From: Phallus indusiatus | Taxonomy: Eukaryota; Basidiomycota; Agaricomycetes; Phallales; Phallaceae | DNA length: 64,000 nt | Direction of reading: 5' to 3' | NCBI GenBank assembly: GCA_027605045.1 | Contig: JAQFWX010000004.1 | Span: 1,436,683 to 1,500,682 of the forward strand | In this document: piece after piece, positions 12,902 through 23,900 of the stretch | Layout of the letters: each line of letters starts with the position of its first letter | Numbering within the stretch: position 1 is the stretch's first letter | Program-made: the position numbers and the translations under genes | The notes under the pieces: model-generated | Told to the model about the DNA's origin: nothing | Seen by the model: only the letters and a program-made list of their open reading frames with translations | Database searches by the model: none

Positions 12902-15900
12902 TCAAGGTTTGCTCCCGATATCCAAACTTGATCCGGTTAGAAGATCCGGAATAGTGTTAGTTCGCTGAGAAGTCATGGAAGAAGCGCTTATAACGTCATT
13001 TGTTTTGGGGGATCGCACAACTGAAAAGCTTCTCACCCCTTCATCAGGGGTTTCTTGATCTTCTGGCAGCTGTGTTTGAGAAAGCGGGGATGGCTTCCTT
13101 TCCCTAATAACGACGAACCCACGAGAACTAGAAGGGCCCGAAGAAATTTCAGCAGGGTTTAGTTCGTTTGAAATTGAACCATGCCGAGTTTGTCGTGGAT
13201 CCCGCCCACTGCTGCCATCTGAAAATAACGCGCGCTGTAACCAGTTTTTACGACGAGGGGCTTGTTTGTTGGCACTATCATCTAATCTTAATTGGTCTTG
13301 AGAAACCGTTTCCGGAGGGTGAGAACTGGACACATCCTCGATGATAGCCGTTTGGGATTTCCGCCGTATGTGAGATTGGTCCGGTGGCTTGGCTCCCGGC
13401 GGCAGGGACGCGAGAGGCGCCGTTCGGGAGGCTGTGCGTTCGAAAAGCGTATTGGTACTAGGAGACATAGACATCGTGTAAGGAGAATCCATATTGGCAC
13501 GTCCGCCGGCAACACGGCTAAATCCTGTTAATGACTGAGGGGAAGGAGCGGTATTAATGGAAGTGATCGCAGGAGGCGTGAGTGGTTCGGGAGACAAGTC
13601 TTCATCATAACGCCAGGCCCCCAGAATATATCCGGTTTCGTCGTCGCTGTCTTCTCTGTATGGCTGATTGAGATGCTCCGGACGAAGAACAGAAGGTGGT
13701 CCAGAAACTGTGGTCCGTGATGCTACTGTGTGTATATTTGAGGGAAGAAGTCTCTGCGAAGTGGAATCCGAGCCTGCTTGACTTGTCCTTGGCCGTATGG
13801 GTATATCTTGAGGAACAAAAGATTGTCTGCGTTTGCGTTTGACAGCAAGCCCAATTGTACCAATTAATCCAGTATCCGTGGTATGTTTACTACGATCAAA
13901 AGGCACACTCCACGTTAAGCGGATAATTCCTTCGAGCGCTTTAGAAATCAGCATCAGACCGAAGCCGAGGTAGACAAGTCCTTGAATGACCAGAATGGCA
14001 TAGGTGATCCAGCCCGCCGCCGGATTTCCAACAGAGACCTAGTGGCGGAAATAGGTGAGCGAAGAAAAAATAAAACATGGGAAGTAATCTGGTATGCCAA
14101 GTTAACTTACAGCCGGACTGAGAATCACAAGCAAAACTGCCGTGATGATCCGCGAGACGCAAAGGAGGAAACTAATGCTGCCCATGGTGGCACCTCGTCC
14201 CCAGGGGAGCCATACGCTCGTGGTTAGGGCAGAAGAAACTTCGATGATTAAAATGATGATAGATTGCGCTGTACCACTACGCTGTCCACATCCCGCTGTA
14301 ACGCCATAGGCAATATTACTAACGAAGAATAAACAGGCGAAAAGTTGTGAGCCGTGAGAGTATTGATTGTAAAGTGGACCGAGTGCCAGGAGCGTGCGAG
14401 TCTCGTCGTACAACTTGTTGGTGTGAGTGGCAAAAACCCTCAGGATTAAGAGTGCGGGAATAATGACAGAGAAAACTGCAAAACAAATAGCGGCGAGAAT
14501 GACAGATGCCAGTGAACTTTGTGACTTTCCCGAAGCAAATTGAAAGCATGAAAAGGTTGTGATCGGGAGGTGGAACAAAATGAGAACCCGAACCAAGTTG
14601 CCATGCAAGACACTTCCGTGAAAAGAACTCTGGCTGAATTTGTAATTCAACCACCCTTTACGCGTGGGTTGGTCCCGAATCCCTCGAGAGAGTATACGGC
14701 TTTGGAAGCGCAAGCTGGGTGAACTAATGTCCTCGTCTTTTGATGGCTCAGGGGTACCACTAAGTTCCTTGTGAGAATTAGACCAATTTGCGCCCTGACT
14801 GTTTCTTTCAGAGAGATGGATCACAGAGCCGAAAAACCAATCTGTGATGAAGACAAAGATGCTCAAGATTATGACACCCGCTAGAATAAGCAGGAATAAG
14901 GCGGCTGCATTGTTGAAGGCATCCTGCGATCTGATCCCCACAGTTGCAGCTAAAGCCGGTATTCCTGTCTGTGAAATATCCCTGGGAAGCGTAAATAACA
15001 CGTTGGCAACGCTGGTATTTAAAAAAAGAGGAGAAACCGGATCTTCTATTTGATCTAAGAAGTCAGTCGGGGGAGCGAAATGATCCGTATGAAGAGGATC
15101 CCAATGTTTGGAAGATGCATTAGTTCCTTGAGTAAGGGTGATGTCTAAAAGCATAGATAGTATCATGAGAGTGTACGTATGAAAAACAGCACTAACTATA
15201 CAGCAGGGAGGACCACGCGGTCTGGGCGAAAAAAGGGTCTAGATTAAAAAGTGTTTATGATAGGAAATCAGAATGATGCAGTTGAAGGACGAAAGGGAAC
15301 ATACAGGCGAAGGGAGACCATTGCACGGAAACCATTCCCAAAAGGGTACACCACTGAGTATGGAATATGATATCTCGCATCGAAGGTGTGCCTGTGGATT
15401 GAAGATATATTCATTATACGCCACATTGATGTTTTTTTTTCTTTCTTTTTCAGAAAACGAAAAGAAAATGTTCGCTTACCGAATCTAATCAAAGCGGGGC
15501 TTGATGCGAATTGCTCACCGCTTATAGCGCTTGCTAAAACCAGACCGAAGCGTTGCATCTGGGACCACAGACCGACATGGGAGCGTTGACGACCTCTTTT
15601 CCACGCGGCGGCGATTCGACCCAGGCCGACAATGAGCCAGTACCCAATGGCGAGGCCAACACTGGTCCAGAATACTACGATAGCTGGACCATAAACAGAG
15701 CCGTCAAACTGGGAGGAAAGGGGAGTTGCGAGGACATTGATACAAGCCAGTTCCTTCGCAGGTGTCGACGTGTCCAAGACACGAATTTGTGTATCAAGGG
15801 TCATGAGCTCATAAGAACGATCGAGAGCGGTGGAGACAGAGAAGGCAACTGGACCGGGAGATACCGGACAGAAACCCTGAGTCGCGTCGGTGGGAGGAGG

Positions 15901-16340
15901 AAGAGGAGAAGGAGGGCGGAGAGTTGAGCAAAGTGCAAATTGGGAGTCGCTGCCATGATTAATCGTAAAAGTAAGTACTTGTGTGGGTGCAAATACGGTT
16001 GCTTTTGTTTGTGGGGCGAAGAAAGAGGTATATTAGCGATTAGAACATGACAGCCACAAGGACTTGAAAAGGATATGAACATACAAAGTAACGGATTTGA
16101 AGTATTTGATGAATACAATATCTCTGAATTGGATGTACCAATAAGAGTGAGGTTGAGGAAGCGTGCACGTGAAGTAGAGCTGGTTACTTGACCATAAACA
16201 GTCGAGATGGATATTTTCGGAGGCGGGGGAGAGCTGGAAGGGGTAGAGGAGCAATCTTGGAAGGGAAGGGATGCGATTTGGGCGACGACGAGGGGAAACA
16301 CGGAGACGGCTGCTAACCACACTACATTGGGAGGAAACAT
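12902..16340 (-). CDS. TRP-like (Flc/Pkd2-type) fungal membrane channel
   Basis: The protein starts at 16340 with a signal peptide (MFPPNVVWLAAVSVFPLVVA) and an ML-like lumenal domain (KISISTVYGQV, RFLNLTLIGTSNSEI). About nine membrane segments follow, from GPAIVVFWTSVGLAIGYWLI (near 15690) through LFLLILAGVIILSIFVFI, AAICFAVFSVIIPALLIL and LFACLFFVSNIAYGV to YAILVIQGLVYLGFGLML. This order matches the fungal ML-like plus TRP family (Flc flavin carriers, Pkd2), which act in plasma or ER membranes in calcium signalling and wall integrity. An intron of about 85 bases near 14025-14110 joins the last two membrane exons. The C-terminal 300 residues are disordered and Ser/Pro-rich, beyond the usual core. 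The apparent frame change near 15800 is explained by an intron. Confidence 0.85.
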
Positions 16341-16540
16341 ATCGAGAGTTTGAATGATGACATACGTGGTATGGCGCGCGCGGAAGCCACAAGGACCCAC
16401 GGCAGAGTCGCGGGAAAGTATTACGTAATAGGCGGCATAGCGAATACCTGGAGCGGGACTGAGGTCGCTGGAAATGGCGCGCGCAGCAGCTCCGCCTGAG
16501 CCCCATGAACTACGTCATACCATTCATTTGTGAGGAGAAC

Positions 16541-16607
16541 AAAAAGTGACCAAAAAGTGACCCAAAGTGATGACCAAAAGTGACAAGTAAAGACCCATGC
16601 AAGTGAC
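16541..16607. repeat. Degenerate AGTGAC minisatellite
   Basis: Four exact copies of AGTGAC and one altered copy sit at irregular spacing of 10-23 bases, with A-rich spacers (for example AAAAAGTGACC twice in a row). It could be a decayed tandem repeat or a cluster of binding sites in the TRP-like gene's promoter. Confidence 0.6.
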
Positions 16608-16860
16608 TTTGGATGGTAATTGGCAATTGGGATTTGGACCCGGATAGTTGAATCCCCGACGGTGCGCTGTTTAATTTTTTTAATTACTTGCGTTTCACGA
16701 GGCTCCCACGGACCCCAGCGCCACATTGACATGTCAGAGGCTCCGGACACCTGCTCATGTGTGCCTCGACCAGGATGGGAAGGAGACTTCTCGAAGTACG
16801 ATGTAAGTGCATGTCAGGAACACCTGGCTCCCTAAATAAATACAGAAAAAGTGCAGCTAG

Positions 16861-16963
16861 AATATATAACATAACATATTATATATATATGTTATTATTA
16901 TCACTTGATGTTGTCTGTTGTTTTTGTGTTTGCGAACCCACATAAATAAATAAATAAATACGA
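16861..16963. repeat. AT-rich inverted segment and (AAAT)n microsatellite
   Basis: An AT alternating run (TATATATATAT around 16880) is flanked by AACATA and TATGTTAT arms. About 55 bases later comes a run of roughly five AAAT units (16942-16961). These are simple-sequence features with no coding potential. Confidence 0.65.
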
Positions 16964-17172
16964 CCCATTTAGCCTTTTTGGCAGCAGCCATGAACATTGC
17001 TTTTGCCTTTGTGCACCATGTCTCGTTTTGCAGCACCCAAGCCTCAGGATGTAATGGCACAACGAGTGCATGTCCCGGACATAGCCACGATAGCGAGCTT
17101 CCAGCAGCAGAGTCCATTTGGCATAACAAGTACCATCGCACGCGGAACGCAGGAAGTCGCCAGCCTGCCGGT

Positions 17173-17249
17173 AACCACTAACCGGATATGACGAGGCATC
17201 GCCAGCGGAGAACGCCGAGTGTGTGGGCACGACTCCGCTCGTAGTGGTT
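17173..17249. other. Nested inverted repeats (hairpin candidate)
   Basis: AACCACTA (17173-17180) pairs with TAGTGGTT (17242-17249). Inside it AGCGGAG (17204-17210) pairs with CTCCGCT (17233-17239). The 77-base unit is GC-rich inside AT-rich flanks. It is not a tRNA, since no B box or CCA-adjacent acceptor stem fits. It may form a structured RNA or a cruciform upstream of the GATA gene. Confidence 0.45.
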
Positions 17250-17390
17250 CTTCTCCCTAAATACGATTATTTCCCTTTTACTTGTTTTCTCTGTCCCTTG
17301 TTCCCTCCCATATCCTACATAATCCCGTTCATCATCTCTTCTTTTCTCTTTCTCTTTCTCTCCCTCTCCTTGTCTCTCCTCGTCCTTTCC

Positions 17391-17407
17391 TGATAATTTA
17401 ATTATCT
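17391..17407. promoter_or_regulatory. Two GATA-factor binding motifs 5' of the GATA gene
   Basis: TGATAA at 17391-17396 and TTATCT (AGATAA on the other strand) at 17402-17407 both fit the fungal HGATAR consensus. They sit 29-45 bases before the start codon of a GATA-finger gene, probably in its leader or core promoter. Autoregulation is inference. Confidence 0.4.
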
Positions 17408-17435
17408 ATAACTTCACGGTCTTCCTTTACTCTAT

Positions 17436-19035
17436 ATGGACTCTTACCTCGAGTTATCTCCAGATTCCTCAGCTCCCCATACGCCCTCCCCACCCAGTTC
17501 TTTTGACTTGGACGAGATGAACAACTCCCCACAGTCTTTTCACGACTCTTCTAACTCAAAGTTGCACCAGGACGCTCAGGATCCTAATCGCATAATTGAC
17601 TCATATCCTTATGACCATGAAGAAGGGATTGAGAATTCCCATAATCAATTTTGGAACGCTTCCCCCGATCCACTCGCCGCCTCCCATCGTACCCAGTATC
17701 TTCCACAGCTCTACGACGACCACCGTATGAAGTTAGAAGTTGCCGGGTCTTCCTCCGCTCAGCGTGACCATACTTCCATTTGGCCGCAAAATCAGTGTTC
17801 CGACCCAATGTCAGACCCTAACCAGTATTACCGCCGAGCCTCATATCCCCAAGTTAGAAACGACCATCCAGACCAGATATCCCAACATCCTTCATTTATT
17901 CCCCAAGAGCCCGGTTCATTCCTAGGCCCATACTCTAATAGGTCTGACGCATTTTATGGCGAGCCTGTGCCAATGGGTGATCATGTACGGTTTTTTTTTT
18001 AAATGCGATTTTGAGCTGCGATTCACCTTTTTCTGATTCACCGTTTTTCTCCCAATTTCACAGATCGCCCTCTCGGCCGATCCCACTTCTCTACACGGAC
18101 ATCATTTGGAAGAACATTATTTATCTTCTGCATCTGCATCTCCCCACTCCTCTATCCATGAATTCGATGCCATTGATAGTGCCCACTCCTCCCCCGTTAT
18201 TGTACCTACACAAGCACCTTTTTACCGTCCTAACTCATCCACGGCCCTTCACGCGTCGTACATGAACCCTCATGTTTCATTGCCCGTAATGCATACTGAT
18301 GATGCTGCATCGAAAGAGACTCAGTATCTTAGGAGGCGGTGTTTCAATTGCCACACAACTGAACCACCTAGTTGGCGTCGATCGACTCTCAATCCTGGCA
18401 AAATTGTCTGTAATAAATGTGGTCTTTACGAACGAACGCATTTGCGACCCAGACCTCATCGCTTCGATGAATTACGCGCGGGAAGCAAAGCTCGTAAGGC
18501 TGCGGCTAAAATTACGACATCACCCAATGCAAGTCCCAAACCTAAAAAAGATGGTATTAAAATGGAGCCGACCGAAGGTCCGTTTTTTCTTCCCCGATTG
18601 AGCCAGAAAAAAAAAACTCACCCTTCCGGTATTTGAATTTTTTTTATCTCGCATGCAGGCTCCGTCACATCTGTGGGTAGTAATGGCGTAAGCGATTGGG
18701 AGTCTGGATCGGCCTATTCGAATTCGTCTGCTCCTAACTCGGGGTACAATTCGCCTATGGGAGGTTCGTTTGCCACACCCCTGCCACATTCGCGCCCAAG
18801 CTCACGAGAAGGCCCGATTCGACTCCCGACAGCTCCCTTGACGGATATCGCCACACGGCTTAGTAAAGTTCCTCCTGCAAAATCATCTAGTGCTCCGTAT
18901 TACATAGAAGGACGTAGCACAACACTTGGACGCCCGATGCCTGCCTCGGTGGACATCTACCCCCGTCGGACTACACTACCTACCGAGATGACGATGGATG
19001 TACCCCGACTGGCCCCGACGCTAGGTATGCTTTGA
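17436..19035 (+). CDS. GATA-type zinc-finger transcription factor
   Basis: The product is a nuclear DNA-binding regulator. It has three exons. The first ends at the codon before GTACGG (17989). The second carries the finger and the third a Ser/Pro-rich tail ending LAPTLGML. The GATA finger is near 18340-18465: CFNCHTTEPPSW, then CNKCGLYERTHLRPRPHRF. The cysteine spacing is C-X2-C-X19-C-X2-C, a loop one or two residues longer than the usual 17 or 18. A basic region rich in Lys/Arg follows the finger (SKARKAAAKI). The N-terminal 200 residues are low-complexity Ser/Pro/Asp and probably an activation region. There is a single finger with no PAS domain, so it is not WC-2. A role in nitrogen, iron or light control cannot be told apart from the sequence. 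Confidence 0.9.
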
Positions 19036-20922
19036 AATGGTTATAATAGTATTTGCGGGGTATAATTGAAAAGGATATTGCCAGGATCGTGAAAACATTA
19101 ACTAATTCTTTAATACTTTGAAACGATCTGGGTGGTTGAAAGCTCCTTTTTTTTATTCAAAAATTTTTATACGGGTGCGAAGATGCTGTTCTGTTCCTCT
19201 GTCTGTCTCTCTCCCCCCTCGCAACTATGTTACAAGTCCTCCCCTCGTATTACCGAATATTTTCTCGAGTCAAATTGCTATCTATTGTCACGCCGTGTCA
19301 ACCCCGGAGGTCTTTATCTAAAAAGCATGGACGTGTCTACCGACGAAATGTAATAATCAAGCCCTACCTCTGACCGCTCTTTATTTTTGCTTACTCTTAT
19401 TTTGTATTACTCTTTGGCCACTCGCTATCTGTTTATTTTTTTTTCTTTTCCGTTTTTTTTTTCCTGACCATTCCCCTGATATTCATCGCGGATCTTCCAG
19501 ATATCATCGACTGCAAATTGTAATACCTCTTAACTTAAAAGCCATTTTTCATTCATTTTCACGATTTTCTCCCAGGAGAGCATTAGTTTCACCCATTTCA
19601 ATTGTGTTTTTTTTCCCATGTCATTCGTGTACTTGTGTGTTGTTATTTATTTGATATTAGAGGGATAAGAATACATGTAATGCAAAATAACATTCAGTAG
19701 CTATTCAGCTAGACGATGATGGCGGGGGTGAAATTTGAAGTGAGAAGAATTAGGGAAGGTCGTGGCCAATTGTTCTAAGAAGCAGCACTGTTTGAACTCT
19801 GGACCCTGAGTAAACAAGAGAATTGATGTGGGTATTGTAATTGGGGGAAGCACCCTAGGAATGCGAAAAACTCTATTCCAAAGCTGTATTCTTATCGTCA
19901 GAGTTCGTCACCAATGAGCGTTCGAAGACCGCGTGCCCAACAGTAGATATGTATTGCCCAGGCACCCGAGAGCCACAGGGCTTTTGACATCTCACCTCCT
20001 ATTAGCTGACCTTGCAATATGGCTTTGCCTGTGCCATATATATTTGTGTAAATATGTATATGTCGTACTCAAATTGTGGTCCCAAGCCTTGAATTCAATT
20101 GTCAAAACAGCCCCAAACAACCGCCCGGTTACGAGCACAAGACACATGGAAGGGACCAAGCATTAATAAGAACCGTGTATTCCATTTGCATTATTATTGT
20201 CTTTCTGGAGTGAACGCATATGAATTGGAATATATATTCGTCCATCGAGCGCTGGCTTGCGATTCTCTCGGAACACTGCATCAGACGAATCGGATCTAAG
20301 CAGAGGAGTACTAATGTGTAATCCAGACGACAAAAAGACCTGAATGGCGAAGAATTACGTACCCTTTTTTTTTCATAAACCGTGTCTCATTTTGGAACTT
20401 TGTACCGGAACGATGGAGTAAGTGTAAGATTTAGGGGAGATGGAGACTCATTGAGAGGGGTTATTTCGGAGCAACGCTGTGCAGATTATTGCGCCTTGAT
20501 TCCGAGCGGAAGCTGCCAGACTCTGACGAGAAGGTACAGCCCTGTGTTTAAATTTTCCTTGTTCAACGGGGAAAAACGTGTAAACCCAATAGCACAAAGT
20601 CTCATCGGGTTTTAACCGCAGTTGCAAGTTCACCGGAGTTGAACGCTAATAGCAGCCTGGTGCACAGGTGACAGTCACACGGGCAGTTCTGGGAATGCAA
20701 AAAGTGAAAATCAAATCTCTTACAGGGGTTTTGCTTATTGCTCCAAGTAGATTTATTTCCATACGGATTTTTTCATTTTTTGAAAATCGCAATGATCGAG
20801 AGATTCGCTGTGTTTTGTTGGTGAAAGCGAGAATGTTGTCTCCAGCTGAACGGCTCAGGGTCGCCATTAGTCAGCAGTCTATCCCGCCCTCTCCTCCTCC
20901 TGTTTATGGTCGACACCGGTAA
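19036..20922. other. 1.9-kb intergenic region without a gene
   Basis: The left part (19036-19670) is T-rich with several T8-T9 runs and is probably the 3' UTR and terminator zone of the GATA gene. The middle shows nothing I recognise. The right part should carry the RPA135 promoter and leader, including a small upstream open frame at 20833-20922. Open frames of 60-85 codons here have no family resemblance. I looked for tRNA B boxes, 5S and U6 cores and saw none. Confidence 0.5.
20833..20922 (+). other. Possible uORF abutting the RPA135 start
   Basis: A 29-codon frame (MLSPAERLRVAISQQSIPPS and on) ends in TAA directly before the ATG of the Pol I subunit gene, giving TAAATG. Whether it lies in the mRNA is unknown. 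Splicing it into the main frame was tested through the GTAAAT site at its end and gives the wrong phase. Confidence 0.35.
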
Positions 20923-23900
20923 ATGACCTACAAGAAACATTCATTTCACACTTACGCACGTGAAAAGCAATTCGCAAATCCCAGTTCCACCGGTCATGAT
21001 ATTCCCATTCTGAATGAATTAGTGGCGCCTCATATCGAATCCTTCAATGCCCTCTTCGACGACTCTGGCCTTCCTCACGGGGATGGCGACGGAAGAGGTT
21101 TGCTAAGTTTGGCTATTGCTGACATCGGTGAAAGAGTCGTTTTCGATGGAAAAGGCTCCTCTCCTGACTCGACGACAAGAGGAAACAGGCTCTCATGTAT
21201 GTTGATCCTGTAAATGACGATGGTCTATTCATTAATATACACAATGTAACTATAGTTTGGATTGAGCAAGTATCTATCGGTCGTCCCATGGTCCCTGAGA
21301 AGGATAAGGACGCTGTTGAACGGCGCATTTTTCCCAGTGAAGTGCGTCCATCTGGCAAGCATAACTTTTTTTTTTTTGCTAATATGGAGAAAAAATAAAC
21401 AAAGGCTCGCGAACGTTTAAGCTCATATCGAGGGAGGATGACCATCAAGCTATGCTGGCGAGCCAATAATAACCCTTCAAGCTCCAGTTTAAGAGACTGC
21501 GGTCTTGTTCCAGTCATGGTCCGGGTATGTAGATTGCCTTCGAGGGTCAAGTTTCGGTGCTCATGATACGCGTTCAGTCAGCTAGATGCAACCTCCGTGG
21601 CCTACCTTCCGCTGCTTTAGTCGGAAAACACGAAGAGTCAATCGAATTCGGAGGATATTTTATTGTTAATGGAAACGAACGGCTGATTCGATATCTCATC
21701 TTACCTCGACGCAATCATGTTATTGGTTTAGTCCGTCCATCTTTCACTAATCGTGGTGTATCCTATACTCAATACGGCGTGCAAATACGCTGCGTGCGAC
21801 AAGACGAGAGCAGTGTTACCAATACTCTCCATTATCTCTCCAACGGAAGTGCAACGCTGCGGTTTAGCTGGAGAAAACACGAGTATATGATCCCCGTTAT
21901 GTTAGTTCTCAAGGCTTTAGTAGGTGCCTCAGACCGAGAAATATTCGAAGGCATAATAATGGCAGACTATACCAATACCTTCTTGACCGACCGAGTGGAG
22001 CTACTGCTTAGGAGTTTCAAAACTTATCAACTGTGGACTGGGGATCAATGTTTGGAATACCTAGGTGACAAATTCAGAGTTGTACTTGGTTTACCGGAGG
22101 ATTGGTCAAATAAAGAGCTGGGGTATTGGCTCTTGAATAAAATGGTGCTCGTACATCTAGAACATCCCCGAGACAAGTTCAGGCTGCTACTGTAAGAACA
22201 TTCAACGCTTGAATGTATATTCCTCATCTTTTTCCTCTTTTTCCTTTTTTACAGATTTATGCTTCGAAAACTTTACGCTCTCGTATCAGGATCGTGTTGT
22301 CCCGATAATCCTGATTCGCAGCAGCACCAGGAAATTTTACTACCGGGATCCCTATATAGTTCGATCATCAGGGAGCGTTTAGAAGAAGCTTTGAATCAAA
22401 TCCGGCACCAAATCAATCAGGATATTCGTAGAGAAGTTCCATCAGTCGATTTCTTCAATAGTAAGAACTTTCAAATTATAAATGGCTTCTCTTTTTATAA
22501 GTTTGCATTTTTTGGAATAGATTCCTATATCATCAAGGTGCTTCAAAGAGTCAATTTTGATGTCGGAGCGCGATTAGGGAACTTCCTGGCAACGGGAAAT
22601 CTCATATCACCTAGTGGTCTAGATCTACAACAAGCATCGGGTTTCACGATTGTTGCCGAAAAACTGAATTGGTACCGTTATCTGAGTCACTTCCGTTGCG
22701 TACATCGTGGGGCCTTTTTCGCTGAGCTCAAAACTACAACGGTGCGGAAACTCCTGCCCGAAGCTTGGGGTCGGTTGACTTTCCCGGTTATTACTTTAGA
22801 TATCGTAAATCCGTTATTGATGCTTTCATAGGCTTTCTATGTCCGGTTCATACTCCTGATGGTGCCCCGTGTGGCCTGTTAAACCACCTAACCAGAAGTT
22901 GCCGAATTGTAACTGTGTCGTTATCCGTTGGCCATATACCATCTCTCTTGTTGTCACAAGGTATGACACAGCCATTTAGTCCGTCGATCGACGGTCGCTA
23001 TAACGTTTGTATACAATTGGACGGTCGGATAATCGGCTGGGCATCACCAAAATTGTGCCAACAGTTTGCCAGAGATCTTCGCATTTGGAAGACCGAATCT
23101 GTCAACAACGTCCCTTTAGATCTAGAGATTGGATATGTTCCGGAGATGAAGGGCGGACAGTATCCTGGCTTATACTTGTTTTCTTCCAAAGCTCGAATGA
23201 TGAGACCGGTGAAGTACCTTGAAAATGGTCGCAACGATTCTATCGGATCTTTCGAACAAGTATACATGGATATCGCGGTTAAACCGGAAGAGGTGCAACC
23301 AGGACTATCAACGCATGTAGAACACTCAACTACAAATTTCTTATCTATTCTGGCAAACATGACACCGTTTTCGGACTTTAACCAGGTTTGTTCATTGTAA
23401 AAAAAAATATCCCGCATACATTTTATTGATGTCATTTCCTCCACCCAGAGTCCCCGTAATATTTATCAGTGCCAGGTAAGCAGTTTCATTCTCTCTGACA
23501 TCGGAAATTCGTTGACTATATCGTTATAGATGGGTAAACAAAGTATGGGTACTCCGGCTACTGCTTTACAGCACCGCACAGATAATAAACTGTATCGTTT
23601 ACAAAGCGGGCAGACTCCCGTTGTACGTCCGGATCTGCATAGTTCTTACGGCATGGATCATTTCCCGCAAGGCACAAATGCAGTTGTAGCTGTCATATCG
23701 TACACAGGTTATGATATGGAAGACGCAATGATCCTTAACAAATCAGCTCACGAACGCGGATTTGGATACGGAAGTGTCTATAAATCTCAAATAGTTGATC
23801 TTAAAGATGTTAAAGGGGCGACTCGTTCCAATGTCCCAACGCTGCATTTTGGTTTGGGAAATAATAGACTTGCAACACGAAGAAAGGACAATTCGGATTC

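Larger units (their letters stand above)
16341..17435. other. 1.1-kb intergenic spacer with repeats and a nested hairpin
   Basis: This lies between the divergent TRP-like and GATA genes. From left to right it holds a short repeat based on AGTGAC (16541-16607), a 10-base palindrome TGACATGTCA (16727-16736), an AT-rich inverted segment and an AAAT microsatellite (about 16861-16963), a nested hairpin (17173-17249), and a pyrimidine tract of about 130 bases running to 17390. Small open frames on both strands here overlap each other and match no family I recognise. Confidence 0.5.

Noticed and set aside
15801..15810. Apparent frameshift between the first and second exon frames of the TRP-like gene
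   Set aside because: A short intron restores the frame and the ML-like domain continues, so no pseudogene is implied.
16421..16750. 109-codon minus-strand frame crossing the TRP-like promoter
   Set aside because: It overlaps the confident signal peptide side of the TRP-like gene, has no known domain, and covers the AGTGAC repeat.
17020..17230. Overlapping open frames on both strands, about 57-109 codons, upstream of the GATA gene
   Set aside because: Neither has a family-like sequence or introns with matching phase, they overlap each other and the hairpin, and composition is that of spacer DNA.
19036..20922. tRNA, 5S or U6 gene in the long spacer
   Set aside because: No B box of the GGTTCGAATCC type or conserved core was seen. 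Small open frames lack family resemblance.
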